Of a stretch of 64,000 nucleotides of DNA, positions 29,661 to 41,046 are shown in pieces (within the stretch, counting starts at the first letter, position 1; every line of letters starts with the position of its first letter). Under the pieces are notes generated by a model. That model had not been told where the DNA came from, did no database searches, and worked only from the letters and a program-made list of their open reading frames with translations. This stretch comes from Mesostigma viride (Eukaryota; Streptophyta; Mesostigmatophyceae; Mesostigmatales; Mesostigmataceae): positions 372,001 through 436,000 of the forward strand of contig RPFO01000264.1 in NCBI GenBank assembly GCA_009746045.1, read 5' to 3'. Both the position numbers and the translations under genes were made by a program.

Positions 29661-31357
29661 AAGCCCAGGCGCACGGTGGCAGCACGGACGGTGGGAGCAA
29701 AAGTCTCACCGAAATCAATTCCCTCGCGCTGTGCAAACCCCTTGCACACGAACCGGGCCTTGCACCGCCCATCAGCTTTCTGGGCGAAGACCCACTTGGT
29801 GGGCAGGAGCTTGGCACCGCGCGGAAGATCACGCACATGCAGAAGCTCGTAAACCTGGTGCTCCTGGAGGCTGGCCAGCTCACTCTCCATGGCCGTGCGC
29901 CATTCCGGCAAGGCAAGGGCGGCAGCGGGAGAGGAGGGCACGGACGCAGGCTGGCTATGAAAAGCAGCAGCGAAGCACAGGTCGGCGACAAGTGAGTGAT
30001 GCGCGTGGATCCGTGCAGCCTTGGTGACAGGTTGATCCGGCCAGGAAGAAAGCGCGTCATCCAATACATCATCGCCCCCGAAACCAGGGGGAGCGGGGGT
30101 GTTACTGCCATGAGAAAGGTCGCCACACAAGGCAGCACCACGGGAACCCCACACGGGGAGGAGACCTGCAGAGGCACCAGGGGACGCCGGAGGAGAATAG
30201 CCGGTGCTGTCAGCCGTGCTCTCCAGGTCAACCGAGGTACTCAAATGCGGCGCCGGGAGGCATCCCCGCCCCGGCGTGTTCATATGACGCGGCAGAACGC
30301 GAGTGGCCAGAGGCCGCCCGCGCAACAGAGGGGCATGCTGTCGAGCATCTGACACGGTGAGGTAAGATGTCGGGGCCGAGGCAGGAGCCGGAGCCGTCGG
30401 AGCAGGGCCATTCCGCACAAGTGCCTGGATGGCCACAGTGGCGGCCGGGGGGAGAACGAAACGCTCAGGAGTCCCCCCGATGCTGACATAGCTGTCCTCA
30501 CGGCCTGCGGGCAAGGCAGTGGAGGGCGTTGCTGGCCCCCCAGAGTCCTCGGCAGAGGCAGAGGGTAACTGCAAAGGGCAGGAGTCAGCATGTCGGCGGG
30601 AAAGAGGTCGGCCTCCGCAAAGGGGGCCGCCGGGAGCCACTGCGCAGCCTGCGGGGCCCGGTTGCGCCACGTCTCGTCGAACTGCACGTGCTTGCGCTCG
30701 ATGACACGCCCGCCGCCCGTCGCCTTGTCGGGCACCCATACGAGGTAGGCCGGGGAGTCAAGCTTGTATCCCACGAAGAGGCCATCCTCAGCGCGAGAAT
30801 CAAACTTCTCACGGGCTGCCCCCTCAACCAAGACGTGGGAGGGGCAGCCAAACACACGCATGCCGGATAAATCCGCAGGGCGCCCATACATGAGGAAGTA
30901 GGGCGTTGCGTGCTCCGGGTTGCTGCGGCAGGGCAGCCTGTTGATGATGTAGATGGCGCATGCAAAGGCTAGAGCCCAGAACTCCTTGCCGAGGCCAGCA
31001 TGCGCCAGCATGCTCCTGGTCATGCTAACTGCGACGCCCCAGAATCGCTCCGCCACGCCGTTCTGCTACGGCGTATAGGGGGACGAGAACTCTTGCCGCA
31101 TGCCATACTCGGCGCAGACGGCGCGCCAGTCCGGCTGGCCAGTGAAAACCGCGTCTTGGTCGGAGCGAAGCTCCACAGGCGCCGTGGCCGCGGACGCCCG
31201 GAACGGCTTGATCTCCGTGGCCAGGAAGTGACGCAGGCTCCCAACGGCAGCGTCCTTCGTCTTCAGGAAGTAAACCCAGTGAAAACGAGTGGCTTCATCC
31301 GTGATGCCCAGGACATACCGCCAGTCCCCCAACACGGCAGGGGTCCGCATGGCATTA
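29661..31357 (-). pseudogene. Element H integrase core and RT N-terminus
   Basis: The integrase frame has GDWRYVLGITDEATRFHWVY, ELRSDQDAVFTGQPDW and QEFSSPYTP, a TAG stop near 31068-31070, then QNGVAERFWGVAVSM (catalytic Glu). The linker has FVGYKLDSPAYLVWVP. A frame change near 30590 leads to RT N-terminal ELLHVRDLPRGAKLLPTKWV and KARFVCKGFAQREGIDFGET. It is disabled by the stop and frame changes. Confidence 0.85.
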
Positions 31358-31525
31358 CAATTTGTTCAAGTGGCCCGCCGGAGCGGCTGTACAATTTTTC
31401 CCAGTGAGCGCGCTGCCAAGTGTACTTGTGGGCAAATTTTTAGGTGCCCCGTCACTTCGAGGTACTAAAAATTAGGCTACGGTACGAATTCAGCGAATTT
31501 CAGCGAATTTTCAGTCGAACCAAAG

Positions 31526-31712
31526 GAAGTGACGTCAACTACCAAAAAGTTTCCGTTACGAATTTTCAGCCCAACACTCGCGCAAAATGAAGTGACGGCA
31601 ACTACCAAAACGTTTCCGGTTACGAATTTTCACTCCCACACGTTTGCACAAGAGGAAGTGACGGCAACTACCAAAAAGTTTCCGTTACGAATTTTCAGTC
31701 CCACACTTCGCG
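31526..31712. repeat. Three roughly 65-bp direct repeats in the TIR element
   Basis: Each copy contains GAAGTGACGKCAACTACCAA followed by GTTTCCGTTACGAATTTTCA, starting near 31526, 31590 and 31659. Spacing is about 65-70 bp. Confidence 0.7.
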
Positions 31713-32024
31713 CGAATTTTAGTAGGGCTGCACGCAAGCTACCTTTCAAAATTTTGCGCTAGTATGGAACGCATTTCATTCGTCTGGAGGAACGCTGCCC
31801 GCCAACTACCCCCGTTCAGAATGTTCCGCCGAAATTTACTTGAGATTTGGAAATCTGAACGTGCGCGCAAATTTTAGTAGGGCTGCACGCAAGCTACCTT
31901 TCAAAATTTTGCGCAAGTATAGAACGCAATTCATTCGTCCGGAGGAATGCTGCTCGTCAACTGCCCCCGTTCAGAAAGTTGCGCCGAACTTTACTTGAGA
32001 TTTGGAAATCTGAACGTGCGGTTG
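31713..32024. repeat. Two roughly 150-bp direct repeats in the TIR element
   Basis: Both copies run from GCGMRAATTTTAGTAGGGCT to ATTTGGAAATCTGAACGTGC, the first ending near 31866 and the second near 32020, with scattered substitutions. Confidence 0.75.
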
Positions 32025-32135
32025 GAGTTTCGCGGGGAAACCCAAGTTCCCTAGTAATTCACCAATGACGCGCTTCGAACACTTGCCCGCTAAAACCTAA
32101 GCAGCCGCTCCGGCTGGCCACTTAAACGAAACTTG

Positions 32136-33317
32136 ATGGACCAAGCAGGTCGCAGTGCAGGTGACGGCGAGGGGTCGCGCAGCGTGGCGTCGTGCTGGGG
32201 GGAAAGAGCTCTGCTCCGCCGCAAGTGACCGGCAGGGCAGGAAGGACACGTGGGAGCCTTGGGACCGTGGGTCACCATGTTTGAGGCGGGGTCGGCGGCT
32301 AGCCGAGCAATACGATCTGCGCCAGCGTGTCCGAGGCGCAGGTGCCACTGCATCAGGTCCACGGGGGCGGCCGATGTGGCTAGGGCATGGGGCGCCACCC
32401 CGCGGAGCAAGTAAATGCCGTCACACTCCACGAGGGGGAACGTGCGGGTCCCCAAAGTGAGGCGCAGGTGCTTAAAGTCCACATCATGGCCGGCTTTAAA
32501 GAGCTGGCTCACCGAGAGTAGGCGGGCCTGAAGGCCTGGGACATACAAAGCTGGGCCGAGGTGCACGTCCGGGGTGCCGAGCCGGAGATGCAGAGTGCCC
32601 CTGCCGCCCGCATGCAGATTGCCGCCCGAGCCGGTGATGCGCAGCCGGAAGGCGGGATCAAATCCATCGCCAAAGTCCGCCCGGTGAGGCGTCATGTGGT
32701 ACGTGGCACCCGTGTCAACCACCCACTCCGGGGCACACCTAGCCGAGGCCGTTGCGGCCGTGTGAAGCACAGAAGGAGCGGTGGTTGAGGAACCAGCCGT
32801 CGAGTCCGAGGAGGTGCTGGGGCGGGGTGCCGAGAGACGACTGCCCGAGCGGGACGGGGAAGGCGCAAGGCCGTGCACTGGACGAAGCGAGGCCTGCCCG
32901 TGAGGCTGCACACCGTCGCGCAGGGAAGCACCCAAAGGGTTGGCGCGCAGGGAAGCACACAAAGGGCCTCGACCCACGTGGAACACGTACGTCGTCTCCA
33001 AGGGAGGCAGGCCTGCGTCGGTGTGATGGGCGTGCCCGGCGCCGTCACCGCGGAGGTGAGCAGGGCGCTGGGCGGGATGGGCAGTCCAGCAGGTGGCGGC
33101 GTCATGTCCAGGCTTGGCGCAGATGGAGCAGGGCGGCCCGCGACCACGCCCGACCCCTGTGCCACCACCGCGACCACCGCCGCGCCTGCCGCGCCCCCCG
33201 CTGCTGCCGCCATGGCCGTGGCCGTTGCCGTGGCCTTTGCCGTGGGCGCGGCCGTTGCCGTGGCCGTTGCCGCTGCCGTTGCCGCTGCCGCTGCCGTTGC
33301 CGCTGCCGTTGCCGTTA

Positions 33318-33368
<51 letters not shown>

Positions 33369-33690
33369 CTTCCGGTGCCGTTGCTGTTGCCGTTGCCGTT
33401 GCCGCGGGCACCGCCATTCCGTGGGCCACGCCCCCGGCCAGGGGTATGGTACGCGTGCTTGGAGGCAGAGCCAGAATCTGCAGGGGACGGGAGGCCACCC
33501 GTCAGCAGATCTTCATCTTCCATCAGGCGCTGCCGCAGGACCGGAACAGTCTCGACCTCGTCAAGACGGAGGGAGATCAGCGCAGGCCGGTACTCTGCGC
33601 GCAGACCGCTGAGGACGCTTGCAATGAAGGCAGCGACTGGGAACGTAATGCCTGCAGCCTGGAGCTTGGCGTACAGCATGCAGTTCCGAG
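32136..33690 (-). pseudogene. Element H Gag C-terminus, protease and integrase zinc region
   Basis: The frame from 33679 begins in Gag (FIASVLSGLRAEYRPALISL). It passes through a long Gly-Asn and Gly-His repeat coded by a GCCGTT-type microsatellite, then a knuckle CSICAKPGHDAATC. The protease is EWVVDTGATYHMTPHRADFG (DTGA). The zinc region is LMQWHLRLGHAGADRIARLA ... CPSCPAGH. It is cut by the TIR element shortly after. It is a canonical Copia order and a useful contrast with D, E, G and Y. Confidence 0.85.
33210..33406. repeat. GCCGTT/GCCGTG hexanucleotide microsatellite in H gag
   Basis: Degenerate six-base repeat that codes on the minus strand for alternating Gly-Asn with some Gly-Ser and Gly-His. 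It is in frame with Gag. Confidence 0.85.
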
Positions 33691-34286
33691 CGGTTCACAT
33701 ACGGCTCCACAGTCTCGCAAGCAGTTTGACGAAGCTGGGCCATTTGTTTCCACAAGTCCAGACGCATGGACTTGGTGAGCTTGCCATGCTCATAGACCTG
33801 GATGAGCTTGGTGATGGCCAGACTGCCCAGGCGACGATCCAGGGGGAGCGTCTGCATCAAGGCACGCGCAGGCCCATCGACGACAGCCAACAAGGCAACG
33901 TAAAGGAGCCGATCCAGTTGCACGTTCGGGATAACACCTGCCAGCACTCCAAGAAGGCCAGCATAAAGGGAAACAAGGCCCAAAAAATGGTCCTTAAAAG
34001 GGATCCACAGCGTCCAATCTGAGCCGGTAAAAACCTTGACCCCACGAACATCCTTCAAAAGCTCCTTGCAAGCCACAAAGGAGGCTCGGGCGGGGCCCCC
34101 CCCCGCCGTACCACGGCTCAAACCACCACCATCAGCAGCCGGATTCTCACCGTCGGGAGCACCGAGGGCGACGTCTTCGTCACCACCTGGCGGTTGCAAG
34201 GCCAGGGCAGCCAGCCCAGCTGCGGCGTCAAAAAATACTTCGCCTGGGAGACCCGAATCGGTAACGGTTATGGACGATGCAGTCAA
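33691..34286 (-). pseudogene. Element H Gag N-terminal part
   Basis: It starts MTASSITVTDSGLPGEVFFD and carries Gag-like FTGSDWTLWIPFKDHFLGLV, LITKLIQVYEHGKLTKSMRL and WKQMAQLRQTACETVEPYVN, the UBN2-type signature also seen in Copia-1. The frame shifts near 33690 to the zinc-knuckle frame. The 340 bp between this start and the LTR is the leader. Confidence 0.8.
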
Positions 34287-34605
34287 AGCGGCCAGACCGG
34301 CAGCGTCGTCGGCATCAAAATCGTTACTGCCAGCAGCGCGACTCGCGGAAGCGACCTAGCTACGAGTGCCGGAAGCCATTTCAGAAAAAAACAGCAGAAA
34401 ACTCCGAAAAAAAAAGGTAACGTTGACTAAGAGATTCCGGCCAGGAATCGAATCGAGCACTTTTGTATTCCGCGCCAGACGGGAATCAAATCTCCGCCTA
34501 CGCTGTCGTCACGCAAATCTCGCCGAAATACACAAATCTAATAAAGTGGTACGCGAGCAGAGCCTCGAGAAAAGACTTTTACCAGCGGTAAGCAGGTCGA
34601 AAGGC

Positions 34606-34628
34606 GTGCGAACCGCACTCCGATGCCA
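34606..34628 (-). promoter_or_regulatory. Primer binding site of element H
   Basis: TGGCATCGGAGTGCGGTTCG directly after the LTR end on the minus strand. It begins TGG, pairing with the CCA end of a tRNA, and resembles the Copia-1 site. Confidence 0.7.
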
Positions 34629-35061
34629 TGTTTGGGAGTGAGAAAACAATGTTTGCCACAACGTTTTACTTTATTTCACTCAGATAAAAATAAGTCTCAG
34701 TCAGCAGCTGGCCGGCTGCTAGTTCCACCACAGGAGTGTGTGAGGTGTGAGGTACTGAGAGAGCAAACATTGTGCGTAGCTTCGCCTTTTAAACAATTCC
34801 AGGCTCAGCTACTGGGTAGCAGTTATGATCTTCCTACAACGTGGCCACACCAAACCGGGTCTTTTCTGACTGTGTGGCAGTTACAATCATAACGTGATCT
34901 CAAGCCAACCATTCACAACCAAAGTTCAAGGTCAGTCACAGAATGACTGGGTCACTTATGGAACAGAACTTAAACATGCGGCACATGCCCGTCCATGCAG
35001 TCCAGAGCTAGCACTAAACTATAAGTACTAGTTTCAGGCAGGTGTGTCGATACTTCTGACA
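34629..35061 (-). repeat. 5' LTR of element H (433 bp)
   Basis: Partner of 27846-28279. On the minus strand it begins TGTCAGAAGTATCG and ends CTCCCAAACA. An AATAAA on the minus strand lies at about 34670-34675. Confidence 0.9.
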
Positions 35062-35066
35062 GGCTT

Positions 35067-35729
35067 CACGGCACCCTTGCCGGCCAGCTCCTGAGCAGCG
35101 CCACTGAGCGCCATGATTTCGCGGATGCAGGCGAAAGCAGCAGCCTTGCTTGGCAGCTTCTCCTTGGTCAGGACGGACGCCAGACTCTGCACGGTGCTTT
35201 CTGACATAGCACCGCTGCCAAGGGCCTTGCCCAAGAACAGGACCACCGAAAAATCATCAGCAAATTTTAGATTGGTTTCTTCTAGCATCCGCTCGAAGGC
35301 CAGCGTGGCCTTGGCAGTGTCACCTGACACTTGGAACGTCAGCATCTGCATGACGTCCTTGATGGACTTCACCAGCCCTGTCGGCGCGAGAAGCTCAGTG
35401 AGCCGCTCAAGGAAATGATTCCAGTCCCATGCCTTCTCCTGGGCGATCCGAATCAGGTCCCGCACCGCCTGCGGCCCTTTGCTGGCCAGTGGAGCCCCCC
35501 GCAAGATCCGAAAAATCTGCGCGGGAGTCTTCACTACCGTGCGGACTTTCTCCTCCCAGGCCTTGATTGCCCAGACAAAGTCACGGTTTTCCTTGTCCGT
35601 AGCCTTGTCGGCCAACGGCTCTGGCAGCATGCGAACCACCAGTTCGTGCTGTCGCAGCTCCTTGTAAGCATCGGCACCATCGCCAGTCAACTGAATGGCG
35701 TCCGTGTCGGAACGGGAGCCGCGAGCCAT
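35067..35729 (-). pseudogene. Element W Gag N-terminal part
   Basis: I chose the ATG at 35729 (MARGSRSDTDAIQLTGDGAD), 24 bp after the presumed LTR end, the same spacing as in D, E and Y. The body is helical and Gag-like (RDFVWAIKAWEEKVRTVVKT; EKAWDWNHFLERLTELLAPT; LAFERMLEETNLKFADDFSV). It is interrupted at KGAVKP by element H and continues at 27296-27840. The rest of W pol is not in the window after 27296; it may lie left of base 1. Confidence 0.75.
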
Positions 35730-35753
35730 TGTAAATAGCAGCTTTTGAGTACG

Positions 35754-36123
35754 AGTTGAGAATGAGAATGATGTTTGCAAGAATGCGGCACTAGGTGCCT
35801 GGGTTTATTATCAATTTATATGTTTACAAGTCATGTGTGCAACCCCAAGATTGCGATAGGCCTTATCGACATTGCACCAATCACATTTCATGTGCATTAG
35901 CGATTTCCAAGAGGCACACTGAACTAGCGTTACGCCAGCGTTGCACAATGCTTCTAGACGCTTCTAGAATCATTTACAAATATCCATTAGCAGGGAATAT
36001 TGCCGTATTTTTCTGCCCGCTGAAGGGGTGTTTTATCTCATCAATCCTTGGCACGACTTCAACAGCCTGACCGACAGTCAGTGCTCGACAGTCAGCGTGA
36101 CCACTAATTATAATGCATCAACT
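35754..36123 (-). repeat. Probable 5' LTR of element W (right edge uncertain)
   Basis: The inner edge AGTTGAGAATGAG on the plus strand, preceded by GTACG, matches the lineage rule. The minus strand has AATAAA at 35804-35809. The outer edge is placed at the AACT ending at 36123 by analogy only; no second LTR copy is in the window. Confidence 0.45.
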
Positions 36124-36257
36124 TGGCTATACTGCCACCATGGTCATGCACACAAGCTGTGTGCAGCAATTGTGAGTATTGTTTCACAGATTTACATTCC
36201 ATTATGCATGCACCAGTTTATACACGCATTTCGGTCATGCGACAGATTGCAACTGAT

Positions 36258-37205
36258 ATGTCGCCTATACCTACCAATAATACTAATAATACTAATAATA
36301 CTACTACTAATAACAATAATAACAACAATACTCGTGGTAACAGACGGGACTCCTTGAAAACGGTGCACCATCTCACTCCTCAAGGTAACTTGCGTACCTC
36401 ACCTCCTTCTCCTACTACTGGTGGTCGCCGTCGTCCCTCTCTTACCCCACCTACCTTTGAACAACGTGTCAGATTTAGTGATGACCCCTCTTTTACCCTG
36501 AACCAGGCCCCTGCCCCTCCTGCAGCCTTGGCTCAACCCTGAATTAGTTCCTCACTCCCTGACAATGCTTCTAGGCCTCCTCCTCACCCTGTGCCTTCCA
36601 TCCCTGCTTATAACACGGGTCGTACCTCTGCCCCTGTCGGCCCTTCTGGTGGCCCTAGTGCAGTTCCATTTTATCCTCCTGCTTTTTGGTCCTACCCTGA
36701 CACGGCCTACGAGGCTGCCCAGGTCCCTACCCATGTGGCTGAGTTAGAAGTTAATAGTGATTTTAGCACCATGCCTCTAGATGACAGAAATTATGATCAT
36801 TTTGCCTACTCCTCCCTTCGTGACCCATATACTGTTCCCTTCTCCTATGGGCACCATCCTGAAACGGTGGCCCCTTCTAGACCCCTACCCAAAACCTTTC
36901 CTCTTCCTTCCTTCTATCCCTCTTATGTAGCAGTTGAAGACAGTGGTCCTATGGGTAAATCTGATCCTTCCCATCCTCCTAAGCCCCCTGCTCTTCCCCT
37001 CTTTGCTAACCTTCCCAAGTTGGATGTCAAGTCTACCCCTCAACAGTTTTTCACTTTTATTATGTTGCTTACCCAGAACACAGAGTCGTGGCAAAATCAT
37101 AATAGATGGCGTCTCCCTGATGCTGTATTAGTCCCTCACTATCTTACTACCTGTATCACCCCTGAGCTTGCTAACCTCATTCAGTGTGAATCCTTGGCCT
37201 CTCAT
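36258..37205 (+). pseudogene. Element Z Gag N-terminal part, with one in-frame TGA
   Basis: The plus-strand frame starts MSPIPTNNTNNTNNTTTNNN (an Asn/Thr repeat from AATACT-type DNA). It is Pro-rich to about 36540, meets a TGA at 36540-36542, and continues in the same frame (PSIPAYNTGRTSAPVGPSGG ... KLDVKSTPQQFFTFIMLLTQ) to CESLASH at the CTCAT site where Y is inserted. It resumes at 57641. The end looks like a retrotransposon Gag, possibly Ty3-type. It is the only plus-strand LTR-element gene here. Confidence 0.6.
37201..37205. repeat. Target-site duplication CTCAT of element Y, left copy
   Basis: CTCAT precedes the LTR start AGTTGTATGAG; the second copy is at 57636-57640. Removing Y with one copy keeps the Z Gag frame open. 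Confidence 0.9.
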
Positions 37206-37819
37206 AGTTGTATGAGAGTTGCCCTGAATTCCGCCATGGTTCTTGCAGGAATGTTGCCTTTATTAAGAATAAGGAACACAGACGTAAGTCACGTCACTTC
37301 CAAGACTGCACGCAACACAGACGACAGGGTCGCAGTGCCAAGAGAACGTGCACGCAAGAACTAGCGTCCCGGTGCGACCAAGTCACACATATAGCTTGCT
37401 AGGGACGCGTCCAAGTATTCAGCTGTACTGTCACAGCTGAACTGTCAATCAATTGATTACACAGACTCTGGCACGCCTTTGGCGCGCAGATCTATCAATT
37501 GTCCATACGGCTAGTCCTGTGGACCTATCCGTACACTACTCAGCATCAATTGTCTCATAGGTCCTGGCGCGCTACAGCACGCCTACCTATCAATTGACCA
37601 TCAAGTCCTGTACAAGTCCTGTCAACGTCCTGCGGACTATCAAAGTGACACTTGTACATCCTGTGTCCGTACGCGCCCACAGTGGCGCGCCGGGTACTGT
37701 CGGCACAGCCTAGGAAACGTCATAACTTTTACGTTCCTTAACCAAATGAGGCGTTCAAGGTGCCGTTGGAAAGAGCGTAACAATCTCTATCCATCTAACG
37801 TAAATCCTTTACGTTAACT
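37206..37819 (-). repeat. 3' LTR of element Y (614 bp)
   Basis: On the plus strand it begins AGTTGTATGAGAG and ends TTTACGTTAACT. It contains several CAATTG-centred motifs (37445-37610). AATAAA on the minus strand lies near 37260. Confidence 0.9.
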
Positions 37820-38772
37820 CCGATCCCTTCTTTTCTTTAGGGATCACATCCCCTGCCAGGGACCCTTGAAGTAGCTTGAAATGTCCTTCACTCCAGCTTG
37901 AAGCTTGCACAGATGTCTTTAATGGCCATTGCCATTCCCCCAGCCTTTTCTTTGAAGGAACTGGAAAAGAAACAGATCTGCCACAGGGAAAACCATTTCA
38001 TGAGAAATGGATAAAAACCTATGGAAGTGGCATTACAGAGTACCACCAGATATTAGGAACACACAAAATTAAATACATACAGGTTAATTCTATGAGGTCT
38101 TCTCCAGGAATTAATCCCATCACCTCGGTAGAGCCTCCAGTACAATGACCTTCTGGCGGTGAGTTACATTAATCCCAGATACTAATCCCATAAAACCCAG
38201 TACATATTCAATATAAGTACCATAAATCCATGACAATTAAAATACCACTTGACAAAGTATAAGGCGTATTACAATAGTTTGCCTGTCATTCTCTCAACAG
38301 GGGTCTATTGGCGCCCGTCTTACGGCGCCCCGGCCGTCTACTTGCCAGATGGTAAACTGCCACAGCAAACAAATGACAAAATGAAACACATAGGCAACAA
38401 TTAAATCCTGCCCTGGGGAACTAGGGAAGTCTGAACAGGCAAACACCTGAACAGGCCAGCTTGTAGAAACATAATACCAGGGAATCGAACCCCGCCCTAT
38501 AAACCCCAGTATGAAGGTTCCCAGACCATTGTGAGAAGTATGTACAAATATACATTTCTAAATAGAATACATGGTCTGTAATGGACCTGTCAACCTTGTA
38601 TAGTCAACAGCATGAACCCCAGCCAAAACCTGGCTGTATCCTGAATAAAATCAGAGTGAGTGTACCATGGTCCATGAGCCTTAGTACAGACTAAAATACA
38701 GGTATTATGCCAGTCACAATGCTGACACTACCACACAACCTGCTCTCCAATGCCCTATAACCAGGCACCAGC
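37820..38772 (-). other. Element Y 3' untranslated region
   Basis: AT-rich, no coding signal. It contains GGCGCCC...GGCGCCC near 38310-38332 and a T-arm-like motif at 38478-38494, both shared with the D 3' region. Purine-rich minus-strand sequence adjoins the LTR. Confidence 0.6.
38478..38494 (-). other. tRNA T-arm-like motif in Y 3' UTR
   Basis: CGGGGTTCGATTCCCTG on the minus strand folds as a 5-bp stem with a 7-base TTCGATT loop and contains the B-box GGTTCGATTCC. A GGT/ACC stem lies upstream, but no whole tRNA can be drawn. Confidence 0.5.
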
Positions 38773-40042
38773 TTAGACAGCTTGCAGAGATGGGTCCATC
38801 AGAGACTGAAGAACCTTGTATTGCACTGCTGCCTTCTGCACTAGCTTGGTCAAAGCATCAGCAGGATTGTCAACCCCAGGGATATGCTCAATATTGGCCA
38901 AGGAGGACAATTCCTTAAGAAGGAGATAATCCAAGTCCCTACTTCTGGCCATCTGCCTGTGCACAAACTGCACCATCCCCATGGAGTCTGTTTTGAGAAG
39001 AGTGGTAACCTGAAGTGGCCAAGGAGTGTTAGAAGTCATCTGATGAAGCAACTCCTTCAGATAAAGGCTTGTGTGAATGCCTTCACAAATAGCCCTGCAT
39101 TCTGCCACATCACTGCTGACAGCCACCCGTTTGTGCAGGCGACTAAACCAGCTCACCAAACTCCCCAGGCCTTCCTGTCTGAGCACAAAGAGCCCTGCAG
39201 CCCTGCCCCTGACCTTGGAGACCTGCCTGCTGTCCATTGAGCTATCCACATACAGCTCCATGCAAATGGGTTGTGATAAATCCACTGCAGACAACAGAAT
39301 GCCAGATGAAGCCCTGACCTGATCAGCCACCTTGGCAGACCCTAGCTCCATCAGCATGTCATCAGGCAACCTGGCTATGACCATAAGGTCTGGCCTGGAA
39401 ATGCCTGCCACCCAAGCAACCATGCCCTCACCATGGGACACAGTGCCTGTGTGATGACTGGAGGAAGCTTGCTAATGAGGGTCTCTTGATAATCATTGCC
39501 CCCCACCAGCAGCATACGCCACTCCCCCCCTTCTTCACCAGTGTGGCCTCCATGCCCACAAACAGCAGAGGCTCATTCTCCACCTGCCATTGCTCCCTAC
39601 CCAGAGGAAACTTGGACTTAATGATGGAGATCAGCTCCTTAAGCCACGACGTGGGAGCCAGCAGGTGCAGGTCATCCCCGTGCAGCGAAGCATACACTGG
39701 TAGGCCTTCCCATTGCCCCAGAAACAGACAGGGGTCTACAGGAGAGACCTTCAAGTTGCAATGCTCCTTCAGGAAACGGTTGAGAGTCTCCCTCCAGATT
39801 ATTGGACTTGACCTCAGGCCCTCCAGGCCCTTGAGGATTTTAAGGAACTCAGTGTGAATGTCCCTTTTCCATACAGCAGGCACCCTGACATAGAAAGGCG
39901 TCTTGCCCTCCCACTTTTCCTGTGCCACATCTGCATCCCCTCCAGAAATGCCCTCTTGAAGTCTACCACCACTGAGCCATAGTCCAAGCCCTTGTTGAGA
40001 AGGCCTAGAAATACACACAGCAGCAGCCTCCAAGTGTCATGC
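38773..40042 (-). pseudogene. Element Y RT and RNase H, frameshifted
   Basis: The RT pieces are spread over frames: VVVDFKRAFLEG (catalytic Asp), EGLRSSPIIWRETLNRFLKE and VYASLHGDDLHLLAPTSWLK (HGDD box). Breaks lie near 40040, 39960, 39530 and 39440. RNase H is open from 39441: MELYVDSSMDSRQVSKVRGR, SSDVAECRAICEGIHTSLYL, KTDSMGMVQFVHRQMARSRD and GVDNPADALTKLV. It is the close relative of element D Pol. Confidence 0.82.
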
Positions 40043-41042
40043 AGCATGCCAGGGTATACAACTCCTCAGCAGTGCACTCACCAGTACCCTTGAACTCATT
40101 CAGCACTGGCCTGACATGTGGTACCTTGACCCCGTCCACCTCCTTCATCTTGATGACAAACTTGAGCTTGAGTAGACGTCGTGCAGGAGGCAGGTCATTG
40201 ACAGGTTCCACGCATTTCTTGGAGATCCAGTCCTCCCCAGATTTAATCAGACCCAGTGTGACCTGGGGACACATAATGGGAGAGGACATGAGCTTCACCA
40301 GGCCTTGGTAGTTGATAGGGCTGTGTCCAGCAAGTGAGTGAGGACCAATGCCCAAGCTGCTTGGATGACTAGCAGCTGGCAATATGAGGTCATCAACCAA
40401 GGGCTCCTGCCCCTGGCACACTTGCACACGCTTAACCGACCTGGTTACTGCAAGTGATAGGTGAGTGGTCCTGAAATTAATCTGTGGGACCTGACCAGCC
40501 CCTTCCTTAGTCAGGAGAGAGGACGTGATCACTACCCCATCCTGGCATAGGAAATTCTGCCCCAGAAGAGCAGGTCCCTGATAGCCCTCCAAGACACAAA
40601 AAGCAGTGTCCTGTCCAAGGATAGGAATAGATACCTCGCCCAGTACCTTCACGTGTACCCCGCCACTGAAGTCAGACACAAACTGATAGCTGGGTTTAGT
40701 CATGCTGTACCCTGCTGCAGCTCTGGTCCCAATGATGGAAACCTGAGAATTAGTGTCTACCTCTAAGGCAGTGTCCAGCCCTAGATTGCCATGCCACCTG
40801 AGCTTGGCTACCTTGGGCTGCTTCTTGGCCCTTTGCAGAGCCCCAATCAATGCAGCCAAACTTGTCCCCCTGGGCTTGGTTAGAGCCTTGGGCTTGACAG
40901 TTGACTCCCCAGCTGTTGACCTTGCAGCCTGTTCAACAGGTACCTCTGCAACCTGGCCAGGGCTGACAGATTCCCCTGCAACAGATGTGGTCGTTGCGTC
41001 AGTGATGTCACTTGGGACCTGAAAATCCTGCAGATCCTGTGA
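40043..41042 (-). pseudogene. Element Y retropepsin-like domain and RT N-terminus
   Basis: ALEVDTNSQVSIIGTRAAAG (DTN in place of DTG) and PALLGQNFLCQDGVVI mark the retropepsin-like domain. The RT start has RLLKLKFVIKMKEVDGVKVP and HVRPVLNEFKGTG. The frame continues upstream across the tandem array: with one GCCT copy removed it reads through NEGSQAQGSQDLQDF. A one-base deletion follows ELYT at about 40050. Confidence 0.82.
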
Positions 41043-41046
41043 GCCT
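41043..41046. repeat. Target-site duplication GCCT of the tandem array, left copy
   Basis: GCCT lies before TGTCACG; the second copy at 45056-45059 follows GCGACA. Removing the array with one copy restores the Y reading frame. Confidence 0.8.

Larger units (their letters stand above)
31358..32135. mobile_element. Non-autonomous TIR element (778 bp) inside H integrase
   Basis: The ends form an imperfect inverted repeat around AAGTGGCC[CA]GCCGGAGCGGCTG, preceded by CAATTTGTTC or CAAGTTTCGTTT. It is AT-richer than H and interrupts the integrase between LHCDLLGP and MRTPAVLG. It has no ORF of note and two internal repeat sets. I could not fix a target duplication. Confidence 0.65.
27846..35061 (-). 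mobile_element. Element H, canonical Copia LTR retrotransposon, defective
   Basis: LTRs of 434 and 433 bp have TG...CA ends, a polypurine tract at 28280-28288 and a PBS starting TGGCATCGGAG. The order is gag-PR-IN-RT-RH. It carries several frameshifts, an in-frame TAG in the integrase and a 778-bp TIR element. It interrupts the gag of element W with a GGCTT duplication. The LTRs differ at about five positions. Confidence 0.92.

Noticed and set aside
32752-34022. Plus-strand frames rich in Arg-Cys, Ala-Val and Leu-Pro
   Set aside because: Shadows of the GCCGTT microsatellite and Gag of element H read backward.
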